Assembly (NCBI RefSeq): GCF_900107455.1
Contig: NZ_FNQB01000002.1
Span: forward strand, 434,001 to 498,000
Origin: Asanoa ishikariensis
GTDB taxonomy: Bacteria > Actinomycetota > Actinomycetes > Mycobacteriales > Micromonosporaceae
Direction of reading: 5' to 3'
DNA: 64,000 nt
The notes beneath the pieces are model-generated. The model did no database searches, had not been told where the DNA came from, and saw only the letters and a list, made by a program, of their open reading frames with translations. The translations under genes were made by a program, and so were the position numbers. Shown piece by piece: positions 35,427 through 44,343 of this stretch (its first letter is position 1; every line of letters begins with the position of its first letter).

Positions 35427-36257
35427 GTGGAGCTGGTGCACCAGGGCAAGGTCCGGGACGTCTACGCCGACGGCGACGAGCTCGTGCTGGTCGCCTCCGA
35501 CCGGCTGTCCATCTACGACGTCATCCTGCCCACGCCGATCCCCGACAAGGGCGCGATCCTGACCCGGCTCTCGCTGTGGTGGTTCGACCAGCTCGCCGAC
35601 ATCGTGCCCAACCACGTGGTCTCCGCGACCGACGTGCCGGCCGAGTTCGCCGGGCGCGCGATCCGGGTCCGCCGGCTCGACATGCTGCCGGTCGAGTGCG
35701 TCGCCCGCGGCTACCTGACCGGTGGGGGCAAGCGGGAGTACGACGCGACCGGCACGGTCTCCGGCATCGCGCTCGCGCCCGGCCTGGTCGAGGCGGCGAG
35801 GTTCCCTGAGCCGATCTTCACGCCGTCGACCAAGGCACCGGCCGGCGCGCACGACGAACCGATCTCCTTCGCGCAGGTGATCGACACGGTCGGCCGCGAG
35901 ACCGCGGAGGCGATCCGGGACCTCACGCTGGCCGTCTACCAGCGTGGGGCCGACCTGGCCGCCGAGCGGGGCGTGCTGATCGCCGACACGAAGATCGAGA
36001 TCGGCCGGGCACCGGACGGCACCCTGGTGCTCGCCGACGAGGTGCTCACCCCGGACTCCTCGCGGTTCTGGCCGGCCGACGACTACCAGCCCGGGCGCAC
36101 CCAGTTCTCGTTCGACAAGCAGTTCGTCCGTGACTGGGCGACCGACGCCGGCTGGGACAAGAAGTCACCGCCGCCCCCGGTGCCGGACGACGTCGTCGCG
36201 GTGACCCGCGCGCGCTACATCGACATCTATGAACGCCTGACCGGCCAGGCTTTTTAG
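35427..36257 (+). CDS. purC: phosphoribosylaminoimidazole-succinocarboxamide synthase
   Basis: This 276-residue SAICAR synthetase joins aspartate to CAIR in purine synthesis. It has the ATP-grasp-like start [39 protein letters not shown], the signature [17 protein letters not shown] and a later [17 protein letters not shown] with metal-binding acids. The length is that of the longer (fungal/actinobacterial) type. The GTG start begins the conserved N-terminus with no extra residues. Its stop overlaps that of convergent glpK. Confidence 0.95.
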   Translation: MELVHQGKVRDVYADGDELVLVASDRLSIYDVILPTPIPDKGAILTRLSLWWFDQLADIVPNHVVSATDVPAEFAGRAIRVRRLDMLPVECVARGYLTGGGKREYDATGTVSGIALAPGLVEAARFPEPIFTPSTKAPAGAHDEPISFAQVIDTVGRETAEAIRDLTLAVYQRGADLAAERGVLIADTKIEIGRAPDGTLVLADEVLTPDSSRFWPADDYQPGRTQFSFDKQFVRDWATDAGWDKKSPPPPVPDDVVAVTRARYIDIYERLTGQAF

Positions 36258-37720
36258 ACCCAATCGAGCGTACGGGCGACCGCCTTGCGCCACTGGGTCC
36301 ACTCGCGGTCGCGGCGGGTCTTGTCGGCGGCCGGTTCCCACTGCGCGTCCGGGCGCCAGTGGGCGCGCAGCGCGTCCAGGTCTGGCCAGAAGCCGACGGC
36401 CAGCCCGGCCGCGTAGGCGGCGCCCAGGCAGGTGGTCTCCGTGACCCGCGGCCGGACCACCGGCAGGTCGAGCACGTCGGACAGGCACTGCATGAGCAGG
36501 TTGTTGACGGTCATCCCGCCGTCGACGCGCAGCCGGCGCAGCGCCACGTCCGTGTCGGCGTCCATCGCCTCGACCACCTCGCGGGTCTGCCAGGCGCTCG
36601 CCTCCAGCGCGGCGCGGGCCAGGTGGGCCTTGGTGATGTAGCCCGTGAGCCCGGCGATCACGCCCCGCGCGTCGCCGCGCCAGTGCGGTGCGAACAGCCC
36701 GGAGAACGCCGGCACGATGTAGCAGCCGCCGTTGTCGTCGACCGACGCGGCCAGCGCCTCGATCTCGTCGGCGCCCGAGATCAGGCCCAGGTTGTCGCGC
36801 AGCCACTGGACCAGCGCGCCGGTGACGGCGATCGCGCCTTCCAGGGCGTACGCCGGTGCCTGTGAACCGACCTGGTAGCCGACCGTGGTGAGCAGCCCGT
36901 GGCGCGACACCACCGGGGTGGCGCCGGTGTTGACCAGCAGGAAGCTGCCGGTGCCGTAGGTGCACTTGCCCTCGCCCGGCTGGAAGCAGGCCTGCCCGAA
37001 CAGCGCCGCCTGCTGATCACCGAGCGCTCCGGCCACCGGCACGCCGTCCATCCGGCCGCCCCGGACGGTGCCGTAGACCTCGGCCGACGGGCGGATCTCG
37101 GGCAACATCGCCGCCGGGATGCCGAACGCGTCGAGCAGGTCCGGGCTCCAGTCAAGGGTGCGCAGGTCCATCAGCAACGTCCGGCTCGCGTTGGTCACGT
37201 CGGTGACGTGCCGGCCGGTCAGGTTCCAGATGAGCCAACTGTCGACGGTGCCGAACAGCACGTCCCCGCGCCGCGCCCGGTCACGCAGACCGTCGACGTT
37301 GTCGAGCAGCCAGCGCAGCTTGGGTCCGGCGAAGTAGGTGGCCAGCGGCAGCCCGGTGATCCGGCGGATCTCGTCCTCGCGGTCGGCCAGCGTGCGCAGG
37401 ATCGGCTCGGTGCGGGTGTCCTGCCAGACGATCGCGTTGTGCACCGGCTCGCCGGTGGCCCGGTCCCAGACCACGGTGGTCTCACGCTGGTTGGTGATGC
37501 CCAGCGCGGCGACGTCGTAGCCGGCCGTCGCCTCGTCGACCACGGCCCGCACATCGGCCCAGATCTCGGCGGCGTCGTGCTCGACCCAGCCCGGGCGCGG
37601 GTAGCGCTGCCGATGCTCGCGCCGAGCGACGGCGGCGATCCCACCGGCTTCGTCGAACACGATGCACCGGGACGAGGTGGTGCCTTGATCGATCGCGGCG
37701 ACGTAGGGCATGCGGGCCAT
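36254..37720 (-). CDS. glpK: glycerol kinase
   Basis: This 488-residue FGGY-family kinase makes glycerol 3-phosphate from glycerol and ATP. It has the phosphate-1 motif [20 protein letters not shown], the glycerol-binding residues around [12 protein letters not shown], the [13 protein letters not shown] segment, and [13 protein letters not shown] with [16 protein letters not shown]. An ATG three codons downstream (37711) is a possible alternative start. It is divergent from the PRPP-synthetase-like gene, only 38 nt away. No glycerol facilitator or dehydrogenase is adjacent. Confidence 0.95.
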   Translation of the reverse strand: MARMPYVAAIDQGTTSSRCIVFDEAGGIAAVARREHRQRYPRPGWVEHDAAEIWADVRAVVDEATAGYDVAALGITNQRETTVVWDRATGEPVHNAIVWQDTRTEPILRTLADREDEIRRITGLPLATYFAGPKLRWLLDNVDGLRDRARRGDVLFGTVDSWLIWNLTGRHVTDVTNASRTLLMDLRTLDWSPDLLDAFGIPAAMLPEIRPSAEVYGTVRGGRMDGVPVAGALGDQQAALFGQACFQPGEGKCTYGTGSFLLVNTGATPVVSRHGLLTTVGYQVGSQAPAYALEGAIAVTGALVQWLRDNLGLISGADEIEALAASVDDNGGCYIVPAFSGLFAPHWRGDARGVIAGLTGYITKAHLARAALEASAWQTREVVEAMDADTDVALRRLRVDGGMTVNNLLMQCLSDVLDLPVVRPRVTETTCLGAAYAAGLAVGFWPDLDALRAHWRPDAQWEPAADKTRRDREWTQWRKAVARTLDWV

Positions 37721-37745
37721 TGTGCCGGCCGATCGAGCGCCCGAA

Positions 37746-37751
37746 TAGGAT
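37746..37751 (+). promoter_or_regulatory. -10 element for leaderless PRPP-synthetase-like transcript
   Basis: TAGGAT lies 7 nt before the GTG at 37759, so the transcript may begin at the start codon. An AGGA within it could also act as a weak ribosome binding site. Confidence 0.4.
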
Positions 37752-37758
37752 TGAAATC

Positions 37759-38694
37759 GTGCGCGAGATCGCGGTCTTCAGCGGTGGTGCCCATCCCGAA
37801 CTAGCGGCCGACATCTGTGAGCACCTGGGTGTTCCCTTGCGGCCGACCCGGATCTCCCGGTTCGCCAACGACTGCCTCGAAGTGCAGTTGCAGGCCAACT
37901 GCCGGGAGCGCGACGTCTTCCTGATCCAGCCGATCGTCCAACCGACCCAGGAGAACCTGGTCGAGCTGCTCTTCATGATCGACGCGGCCCGGGGCGCCTC
38001 CGCCGGGCGGATCACGGTGGTTCTGCCGCACTTCGCGTACGCCCGCTCCGACAAGAAGGACGCCCCACGCATCTCGATCGGCGCCCGGCTCGTGGCCGAC
38101 CTGCTGGTCTCCGCGGGTGCCCACCGGGTGCTGGCGATGACCCTGCACTCACCGCAGGTGCACGGCTTCTTCAGCGTGCCGGTCGACCACCTGCACGCCC
38201 TGCGGGAGCTTGCCAACCACTTCCGCGGCGAGGACCTGAGCGAGACCGTGGTGGTCTCGCCCGACCTGGGCAACGCCAAGGAGGCGGCGGCGTTCGCCCG
38301 GATGCTCGGCACCCCGGTCGCCGCGGGCGCCAAGCAGCGTTTCCACGACAAGGTCCGGATCAGCGCGGTGATCGGCGACGTCACCGACCGCGACGTGATC
38401 GTGCTCGACGACGAGATCGCCAAGGGCAGCACGGTGATCGAACTGGTCGACCACCTGCACCAGCTCAAGGCCCGCTCGATCCGGCTGGTCTGCACGCATG
38501 GCCTGTTCGCCGAGGACGCCCTGGACCGGCTGGCCGCCCTGGAAGGCGTCACCGAGATCGTCTGCACGAACACGGTGCCGATCCCGATCGAGAAGCGCAT
38601 CCCCCAGCTCACGGTGCTCTCGGTAGCCCCGGCCCTCGCCGAAGCCATGCGCCGCATCCACAACGGAGAATCAGTAAGCGCACTCTTTTCTTAA
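37759..38694 (+). CDS. prs: ribose-phosphate pyrophosphokinase-like enzyme
   Basis: This 311-residue protein has the two-domain PRPP synthetase fold. The flexible loop region is [17 protein letters not shown], and the metal and ribose-phosphate region is [19 protein letters not shown]. The PRPP-binding loop reads [11 protein letters not shown] rather than the usual DDMIDTGGT type, so it is a divergent member and perhaps not the main Prs of the cell. It would make PRPP from ribose 5-phosphate and ATP, or a related diphosphorylation. It begins 38 nt from divergent glpK. Confidence 0.85.
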   Translation: MREIAVFSGGAHPELAADICEHLGVPLRPTRISRFANDCLEVQLQANCRERDVFLIQPIVQPTQENLVELLFMIDAARGASAGRITVVLPHFAYARSDKKDAPRISIGARLVADLLVSAGAHRVLAMTLHSPQVHGFFSVPVDHLHALRELANHFRGEDLSETVVVSPDLGNAKEAAAFARMLGTPVAAGAKQRFHDKVRISAVIGDVTDRDVIVLDDEIAKGSTVIELVDHLHQLKARSIRLVCTHGLFAEDALDRLAALEGVTEIVCTNTVPIPIEKRIPQLTVLSVAPALAEAMRRIHNGESVSALFS

Positions 38695-38725
38695 TCAACG
38701 GCAGTTTCTTGATCAACGGCAGGGT
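38690..38725 (+). repeat. 18-bp direct repeat across the prs stop codon
   Basis: Two copies, CTTAATCAACGGCAGTTT and CTTGATCAACGGCAGGGT, lie head to tail. The first contains the stop codon. It looks like a small tandem duplication. No function is evident. Confidence 0.75.
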
Positions 38726-38816
38726 CCGGTGCCCGGGTCCGCGGCGGTTGCGACCGTCGCTCCCGCCGGAGACCGCTCCGCTTCGCTCCGCTGCCAGGTC
38801 CGCGCCGGGTCGCGGT

Positions 38817-39695
38817 CTAACGGAGGGCCGACGCGGCCGCTGCGCGGACCGCGGTGGTCAGGGCACTCAGGACTGTCGAGGTCAATTTCCAGTGTTGCCA
38901 GTACAGGGGGACGTCCAGTTGATGGGCGGCCGCTAGGCGTGTTACTCGGCCGTTGTGCAGGTCGGCGTCCGCTAGTTGTTCCGGCATCAGGCCCCAGCCC
39001 ACGCCGAGGCGGATGGCTTCCGTGAAGCCCCAGGCCGAGGGGATGTAGTGGGTCGGCGGCTCCGGCGGGCGGGGGGTCAGCGACCGCAGGAACTTGTGTT
39101 GGAGGCGGTCCTTGCGGTCCAGGACGAGCATCGGTGCCGCCGCGAACTCGGCCGGGGTGCCGCCCGCCGGGAACCAGCGGGCCGCCACGCGCGGCGCGGC
39201 CACCGCCAGGTAGCGCATCGCGCCCAGCCGCTCGGCCCGGCAGCCCTGGACCGCCTCGCGCTGCGCGGTGACCGCGGCCATCACCGCCCCGTCGCGGAGC
39301 AGCTCGGTCGTGTGGTCCTGGTCGTCCTCGCGCACGTCGAAGAGGATCCGGTCGCCGGCCGTGACCAGGGCGGGCAGGAACCAGGTGGCCAGCGAGTCGG
39401 CGTTGACCACGACGGCCGCCCGGGACCACTGCCCGTCGCGGTGGGCGGCGGCGGCCAGCGCCTCGCGTTCGAGCACCGCGATCTGGCCGGCCAGTCGGAG
39501 CAGCGGGCGCCCGGCGGGTGTCGCGCGGCACGGCTTGGCCCGGCGCAGCACGACCTGGCCGACCGCCTGCTCCAGCGCCTTGACTCGCTGGCTGACCGCC
39601 GACGGGGTGACGTGCAGGACCCGCGCCGCGGCCTCGAAGCTGCCTTCGTCGACCACGGCGGCGAACGTCGCTAGCTGCGTCGAGTCGAGCGCCAT
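38817..39695 (-). CDS. lysG: LysR-type regulator of the lysine exporter (LysG/ArgP family)
   Basis: This 292-residue LysR protein has the N-terminal winged helix (DSTQLATFAAVVDEGSFEAA and VLHVTPSAVSQRVKALEQAV) and an ArgP/LysG-type effector domain. In Corynebacterium LysG activates lysE when lysine, arginine or histidine accumulates. Here the gene is divergent from a LysE-type exporter with a 71-nt spacer, which is the same arrangement, so the role is well supported by context. The start is the ATG giving the standard N-terminus. Confidence 0.93.
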   Translation of the reverse strand: MALDSTQLATFAAVVDEGSFEAAARVLHVTPSAVSQRVKALEQAVGQVVLRRAKPCRATPAGRPLLRLAGQIAVLEREALAAAAHRDGQWSRAAVVVNADSLATWFLPALVTAGDRILFDVREDDQDHTTELLRDGAVMAAVTAQREAVQGCRAERLGAMRYLAVAAPRVAARWFPAGGTPAEFAAAPMLVLDRKDRLQHKFLRSLTPRPPEPPTHYIPSAWGFTEAIRLGVGWGLMPEQLADADLHNGRVTRLAAAHQLDVPLYWQHWKLTSTVLSALTTAVRAAAASALR

Positions 39696-39766
39696 GATGA
39701 GAAATTCTAAACAACCATGAAAAACCTGAGCTGGAGTACGGTCAGCGCCGCACGTACGGTTCGCCC

Positions 39767-40363
39767 ATGCTCACCTCCGTGCTCGCCGGATTCGCCAACT
39801 CGATCGCACTGATCGCGGCGATCGGCGCCCAGAACGCGTTCGTGCTCCGCCAGGGGCTGCGTCGCGAGCACGTCTGGGCCGTAGTGATCATCTGTGCGCT
39901 CTCCGACGCCCTGTTGATCTCGATCGGCGTCGCGGGCATGGGCACCGCGATCGCCGACCGACCGATGCTGTTGCAGGTCGCGAAGTGGTGTGGCGCAGCG
40001 TTCCTGCTCAGTTACGCGGTGCTCGCCGCGCGCCGCGCGATGCGGCCGGCGGTGCTCGATCCCGGCGAGGCCCGCCCCGCCACCCTGCGCGCCACCCTGG
40101 TCGCCTGCCTCGCCTTCACCTACCTCAACCCGCACGTCTACCTCGACACCGTGCTGCTGCTGGGCGCGGTCGCCAGCCAGCACCGCTACCAGTGGGTGTT
40201 CGCGGCCGGCGCCGTCACGGCCAGCGTCGTCTGGTTCGCCGCGCTCGGCGGCGCGGCGCACAAACTGGCGCCCGTGCTGGCCCGTCCGGCGGCCTGGCGC
40301 GTGCTCGACGGCGTCGTCGCCGCCATCATGGTCGCGATCGCCTTGGGCCTGCTGCTCGCCTGA
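39767..40363 (+). CDS. lysE: LysE-type amino-acid exporter
   Basis: This 198-residue membrane protein has the LysE/ArgO layout: GFANSIALIAAIGAQNAFVL at the N-terminus, with the conserved GAQN, FTYLNPHVYLDTVLLLGAVA in the middle, and about six helices in total. It exports lysine and arginine to relieve overload. Divergent lysG and the short spacer suggest LysG-dependent activation. An imperfect hairpin (40420-40436) follows the gene and may help end transcription. Confidence 0.93.
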   Translation: MLTSVLAGFANSIALIAAIGAQNAFVLRQGLRREHVWAVVIICALSDALLISIGVAGMGTAIADRPMLLQVAKWCGAAFLLSYAVLAARRAMRPAVLDPGEARPATLRATLVACLAFTYLNPHVYLDTVLLLGAVASQHRYQWVFAAGAVTASVVWFAALGGAAHKLAPVLARPAAWRVLDGVVAAIMVAIALGLLLA

Positions 40364-40529
40364 CCTCGCCCGGTCCATCCCAGACGGTCCCTCCGGTGGG
40401 ACTAAAAAACGACGGGTTGCGCGCACGCGGTGTGCGACCCCACCCTCTTGACAGGCGGCACCATTCACGCAACACGATCGGGTGAGCCTCCGGTCGGTGT
40501 GGTGCACGACCGGGTGAGAGGGGGACGGC

Positions 40530-41048
40530 ATGGGGCTCGAGCCGGTTCCGGCGGTCGACGGACCGGGCGGAGAACAGTCGCGGCAGCCGGCCGGGGTCGC
40601 GGTGGAGACAGTGGTGCGCCTCCTCGCGCCGGACGCGTCGGGTGTGCCGGTGCGCTGCGGGCTGCACTACGACCCGGGCGACCCGTACGCGGTGCAGGTC
40701 CGCTTCTTTCTTGATCGTCGCCGACGCGAGGCGGTGCTCTGGTCGTTCGCGCGCGAGTTGCTCGCGGCCGGCCTCCACGAGCCCAGCGGCCTCGGCGACG
40801 TGCGGGTCTGGCCGTGGCGCACGACCCACGGTGACGCGGTCGCGCTGGCACTGAGCTCGCCCGACGGTCAGGCGCTGCTCGAGGCGCCGCGGGCGACGGT
40901 CGCCGCCTTCCTGGAGGACACCTACGCGCAGGTGCCGCGGGGTCGCGAGTCGGAGCGACTAGACATCGACGCCGACGCGTGGCTGAGTGGGCAGTTGCTG
41001 CCGGAGCCCGACCAGGCCGACCCCGACCTGGATCAGGACGGGCGGTAG
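40530..41048 (+). CDS. SsgA-family sporulation/cell-division protein
   Basis: This 172-residue protein has the SsgA-like core: VPVRCGLHYDPGDPYAVQVR, WSFARELLAAGLHEPSGLGD, VRVWPW and LALSSPDGQALLEAPRATVA. Family members (SsgA, SsgB and others) occur in sporulating actinomycetes and guide FtsZ and cell-wall sites during septation. The N-terminal 25 residues and the acidic C-terminal tail extend beyond the usual 130-145 residues. The ATG follows GAGAGGGGG. It overlaps the convergent STAS gene by 16 bp. Confidence 0.88.
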   Translation: MGLEPVPAVDGPGGEQSRQPAGVAVETVVRLLAPDASGVPVRCGLHYDPGDPYAVQVRFFLDRRRREAVLWSFARELLAAGLHEPSGLGDVRVWPWRTTHGDAVALALSSPDGQALLEAPRATVAAFLEDTYAQVPRGRESERLDIDADAWLSGQLLPEPDQADPDLDQDGR

Positions 41049-41416
41049 CCGAGAGAGTCCTCGACCCCGCTGATCTCGATCACTCGGGCCACGTGCCCGT
41101 AGGCGCCGGTCAGCCGCAGCCAACCGCCGGCCTCGACGCAGCGCCGGTCGCCCCGCACGAACGTGGTCAACCCCGCCGAGTCGCAGAAGGTCAGCGCCGC
41201 GAGGTCGATCACCAGTCGAGGTGTGCCGCCGGTCGCCAGCGCGATGATCCGTTGCAGCAGCTCCGGCGCGGTCGACATGTCGAGCTCGCCCGCGAGCCGC
41301 AGGCGCACCAGCTCACCGGCCGGCTCAGCGGTCACCACCAGCGGGGCGACCAGCTCGGTCTCCTCGATCCGGGGGCCGCCCGTGGCCTGCCTCGGTGCGG
41401 CCGGGTCGGTGTTCAC
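41033..41416 (-). CDS. STAS-domain anti-sigma factor antagonist (RsbV type)
   Basis: This 127-residue protein is a single STAS domain with LRLAGELDMSTAPELLQ and the phosphorylation-site loop TFCDSAGLTTF, where S80 is the residue an RsbW-type kinase would phosphorylate. Unphosphorylated it would bind the anti-sigma partner and free a sigma factor. The GTG start overlaps the stop of the anti-sigma gene (GTGA), so the two are made together. A phosphatase of the RsbU type is encoded across the divergent spacer. Confidence 0.9.
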   Translation of the reverse strand: MNTDPAAPRQATGGPRIEETELVAPLVVTAEPAGELVRLRLAGELDMSTAPELLQRIIALATGGTPRLVIDLAALTFCDSAGLTTFVRGDRRCVEAGGWLRLTGAYGHVARVIEISGVEDSLGYRPS

Positions 41417-41904
41417 TCCACCCGCTCCACGGCGCCGGCGGTGTCGGCGTCGGCGAGCCGGCCGTGCACGCCGTTGAGCATGGTGCTGATCCGCACCGTC
41501 GTGCCGGCCGGGCCGGTTGCCACCTGCATGCTGTCGCTGAGCTGGCCGGCTAGCCACAACCCCCAGCCGCCGGCCACGTCGGGAGCGGGACGTTCGTGGT
41601 TGGCCAGGCGCTCCGCGCCGATGCCAGCACCGCCGTCGGAGACCTCGCAGACCAGCGTGCCGCCTGCGCGCCAGAGCCGCAGCACACCCGCGCCGCCGCC
41701 GTGGCGCACGGCGTTGGTGATCAGCTCGTTGACGGCGAGGACGAAATCGTCGAGGCGCTGGTCGCGCAGGCCGGCGGCCTCGGCACAGGCGGCGAGCGCG
41801 TGCCGCAGGTCGGTCACCTGGCCCCGGGCGAACCGCTCGGCGAGCAACTGCTGGCCGGCAGCGGGCACAACCGCGTCCGGCCGATGGTGCCCGTCGTCGG
41901 TCAT
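41413..41904 (-). CDS. anti-sigma factor serine kinase (RsbW type)
   Basis: This 163-residue GHKL ATPase has the N box VNELITNAVRHGG, the G1 box SDGGAGIG and the G2 box GGWGLWLAGQLSD. It should bind a SigB/SigF-type sigma factor or phosphorylate the STAS protein encoded next. The ATG at 41904 is preceded by GAGGCGG. The divergent SpoIIE-type phosphatase would reverse its action. Which sigma factor it controls is not shown; the nearest candidate is the sigma-STAS fusion at 47163. Confidence 0.9.
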   Translation of the reverse strand: MTDDGHHRPDAVVPAAGQQLLAERFARGQVTDLRHALAACAEAAGLRDQRLDDFVLAVNELITNAVRHGGGAGVLRLWRAGGTLVCEVSDGGAGIGAERLANHERPAPDVAGGWGLWLAGQLSDSMQVATGPAGTTVRISTMLNGVHGRLADADTAGAVERVE

Positions 41905-42081
41905 GTGCCGCCTCGGAGGTGCGAGCGAGTGGGGCCCCGCGACCGTCAGCGCGGTACTGGCCCTCAATCACACTACGTCCTGCCGGCCAGTCCCGCATCC
42001 GACCAAGAACCCTGGTCCGCCCCTGGTGGCGCCCGTCGCAAGGCCGCGCCACGAGCGCCGGGACTGTGGGATCGTCGGAGC

Positions 42082-44343
42082 GTGCCGGACAACCGGATGG
42101 CCCCCGGAGCGGACGGCCCACTGGCCGCCCTGATCGACGCCGCCGTGGCGGTGTTGGCAGAGCGACTGGAGTGCACACCGGGAGAGGCGAGAGAACGGTT
42201 GCAGGGGCTGGCCGACCGCTCCGGCGTGCCCGTGGCCGAGGCCGCCTCGGCGATCCTCGACAGCGCCCGCCCCAGCTCGCCGGCGCCCTTCGAGGAGGTG
42301 CGCCGGATGGCGAGCGCCGCGGCCGCCGATGCCGCGGCGATGGCCGCCCGGGCGCTGGCCGCGCCCGGCCAGGAGCCGCTGGCCGACCTCGCCGGCACGC
42401 TCCAGCAGCGCCTGGCGCACGAGGTGGGCGCCGACGCGGTCGCGGTGTACGCGGTCGAGCCGGACGCCTCGTTGCAGCTCGTCGGCGCGGCGGGGGTGCC
42501 GCCGGCGGTGGTCGACGCCTGGAGCCGGGTGCCGGCGCACCCGCCGACCGAGGCCGGCTACGTCGCCCGTACCCGGGACCCGCTCTTCCTGCCCGACCGC
42601 ACCGCGACGCCGCCGCACTACCTGCTGGTCGGCGGGCCCGGCGCGGACTGGCCATCGCGAGCGGTGGTGCCGGTCCTCGGCGACACGGCCGCGGTAGCCG
42701 TTGTCGTCGCCTTCTTCGTCAAGCAGCAGACGTTCCCAGCGGCGGTGCGCGAGACGGTGAGCACGCTGGTCGGCGAGGCCACCGGCGAGATCGCGAAGCG
42801 GCTGCGGGCGCACCCCCACCAGGCTGGCTGGATCACGGACGCCCAGTCGATGCTCGACGCGATGCCCGGTGCGGTCGGTGTCTCCGTGCCGATTCGCGAC
42901 GCGGGTGGCGAGATCGTCGACTGGGTGCTGGTCGCGGCCAGCCCGGAGGCCACCGACGTGACCGGGCTGCGCGGGCGGGAGCTGGTCGGCAGCAGCACGG
43001 CCACCCGCTACCCGAGCATCGTCGGCAGCGAGCTGTGGCACTCGCTGGCCCAGGTGCTCAGCTCTGGCCGACCGCGCGAGATCGGGCCGTTCACGTACAC
43101 CCCGCAGACCGCGGGCATCGAGACCGCGGTGTTCACCGTGCGGATCTCCCGGTTCGGCGGCGGCGTGCTGCTCACCTGGACCCGGCTCGACGAGGAGCGC
43201 CGGCTGGCCGCGCGGATCGCGCAGACCGAACGGCTGGGCCGGCTGGGGTACGGCGAGTGGGATCTGGGCACCGGCAGCGTCTACTGGTCCGAGGGCCTCT
43301 ACTCGATCTTCCGGCGCGACCCGGAGAGCGGCCCGCCGACCCTGGACGAGGCGGCCGGCAACCTGCACCCGCAGGACGCGCCGCGGATCGCGCCGCAGCT
43401 TGCCCGGGTCTTCGAGCACGGCCAGTCCGCCGACCTCAACTACCGCATCCTGGTCGCCGGAGAGGTCCGCTACCTGCGCGCCCGGTTCGAGACCATCCGC
43501 GACCGGACCGGCCGGGTGCTCAAGGTCTACGGAATCGTGCAGGACGTGACGGCGAGCGAGGCGGCCGCGCGCGACCGGGCTCGGCTGGTCGACGTCGAGG
43601 CCGAGCTGGCCGAGCGGCTGCGCATGCAGCAGACCGAGCACCGCCTGGTGGTCGCGTTGCAGCAGATCATCCTGCCGATCCCGACCGGCGTCCTGCACCT
43701 GCCGGGGCTGGACGTCGCCGTCCGCTACCTGCCGGCCGAGGTGGTCAGCCGGGTCGGCGGCGACTGGTACGACGTGGTCGAGATCGCCGACGGCCGCAGC
43801 CTGCTCGCGGTCGGCGACGTGGCCGGCCACGGCATCGCCGCCGCCGCCACGATGGCCCGGCTGCGGCACTCGGTCGCCGCGCTCGCCGTCACCAGCACCG
43901 AGCCCGGTGAGCTGCTGGCCTACCTCAACCGGATCGTCCACGACGACGCCAGCGAACCCACGGCGACCGTCGTGGTGGCACACTTCGATCCGCAGACCCG
44001 GGAGCTCACCTGGGCGCAGGCCGGCCACCCGCCGCCGATCCTGGTCTCGGGCGACGGCACCGCCGCGGCGCTCACCCGGCCACCCGGGATGATCGTCGGG
44101 GCGCGACCCGACAGCACGTACGACACCGTCACGACGACGCTGGCCGAAGGGGACACGGTGCTGCTCTACACCGACGGCCTGATCGAGCGCCGGGGTGGCT
44201 ACGACAGCGACTGGCTCGGGCCGCTGCTGCGCAGCCTGGCCGGCACCGGCCACCTGCCGGTCGACGAGCTGATCGGTCGGCTCCAGCCGGCCAACCCCGG
44301 TGACGACACCTGCGTCGTCGCGCTGCGGCTGCGCCCCGCGTGA
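42082..44343 (+). CDS. multidomain PP2C phosphatase (GAF-PAS-PAS-SpoIIE)
   Basis: This 753-residue protein has an N-terminal ANTAR-like helical segment (about 10-65), a GAF domain (about 105-240), a PAS-like domain (about 250-360), a PAS fold starting near 389 (GYGEWDLGTGSVYWSEGLYS) and a C-terminal SpoIIE-type phosphatase (about 530-750) with VGGDWYDVV, VGDVAGHGIAAA and LLYTDGLIERR. It should dephosphorylate a STAS protein in response to small molecules, redox state or light sensed by GAF and PAS. The GTG at 42082 follows GGAG. It is divergent from the RsbW/RsbV pair, 177 nt away. Its stop overlaps the kinase start. Confidence 0.9.
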   Translation: MPDNRMAPGADGPLAALIDAAVAVLAERLECTPGEARERLQGLADRSGVPVAEAASAILDSARPSSPAPFEEVRRMASAAAADAAAMAARALAAPGQEPLADLAGTLQQRLAHEVGADAVAVYAVEPDASLQLVGAAGVPPAVVDAWSRVPAHPPTEAGYVARTRDPLFLPDRTATPPHYLLVGGPGADWPSRAVVPVLGDTAAVAVVVAFFVKQQTFPAAVRETVSTLVGEATGEIAKRLRAHPHQAGWITDAQSMLDAMPGAVGVSVPIRDAGGEIVDWVLVAASPEATDVTGLRGRELVGSSTATRYPSIVGSELWHSLAQVLSSGRPREIGPFTYTPQTAGIETAVFTVRISRFGGGVLLTWTRLDEERRLAARIAQTERLGRLGYGEWDLGTGSVYWSEGLYSIFRRDPESGPPTLDEAAGNLHPQDAPRIAPQLARVFEHGQSADLNYRILVAGEVRYLRARFETIRDRTGRVLKVYGIVQDVTASEAAARDRARLVDVEAELAERLRMQQTEHRLVVALQQIILPIPTGVLHLPGLDVAVRYLPAEVVSRVGGDWYDVVEIADGRSLLAVGDVAGHGIAAAATMARLRHSVAALAVTSTEPGELLAYLNRIVHDDASEPTATVVVAHFDPQTRELTWAQAGHPPPILVSGDGTAAALTRPPGMIVGARPDSTYDTVTTTLAEGDTVLLYTDGLIERRGGYDSDWLGPLLRSLAGTGHLPVDELIGRLQPANPGDDTCVVALRLRPA

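Noticed and set aside
38765-38800. CGCTCCGCTT direct repeat as a mobile or REP element
   Set aside because: It is a short 10-bp repeat with no inverted structure, and similar GC-rich runs are common in actinomycete DNA.
40420-40436. Hairpin after lysE as an intrinsic terminator
   Set aside because: The 7-bp stem includes a G-U pair and is followed by C-rich sequence rather than a U-tract, so it is mentioned only within the lysE entry.
40448-40476. TTGACA as the -35 of a promoter for the SsgA-like gene
   Set aside because: The only -10-like hexamers are poor or at 19-nt spacing, so the promoter could not be supported.
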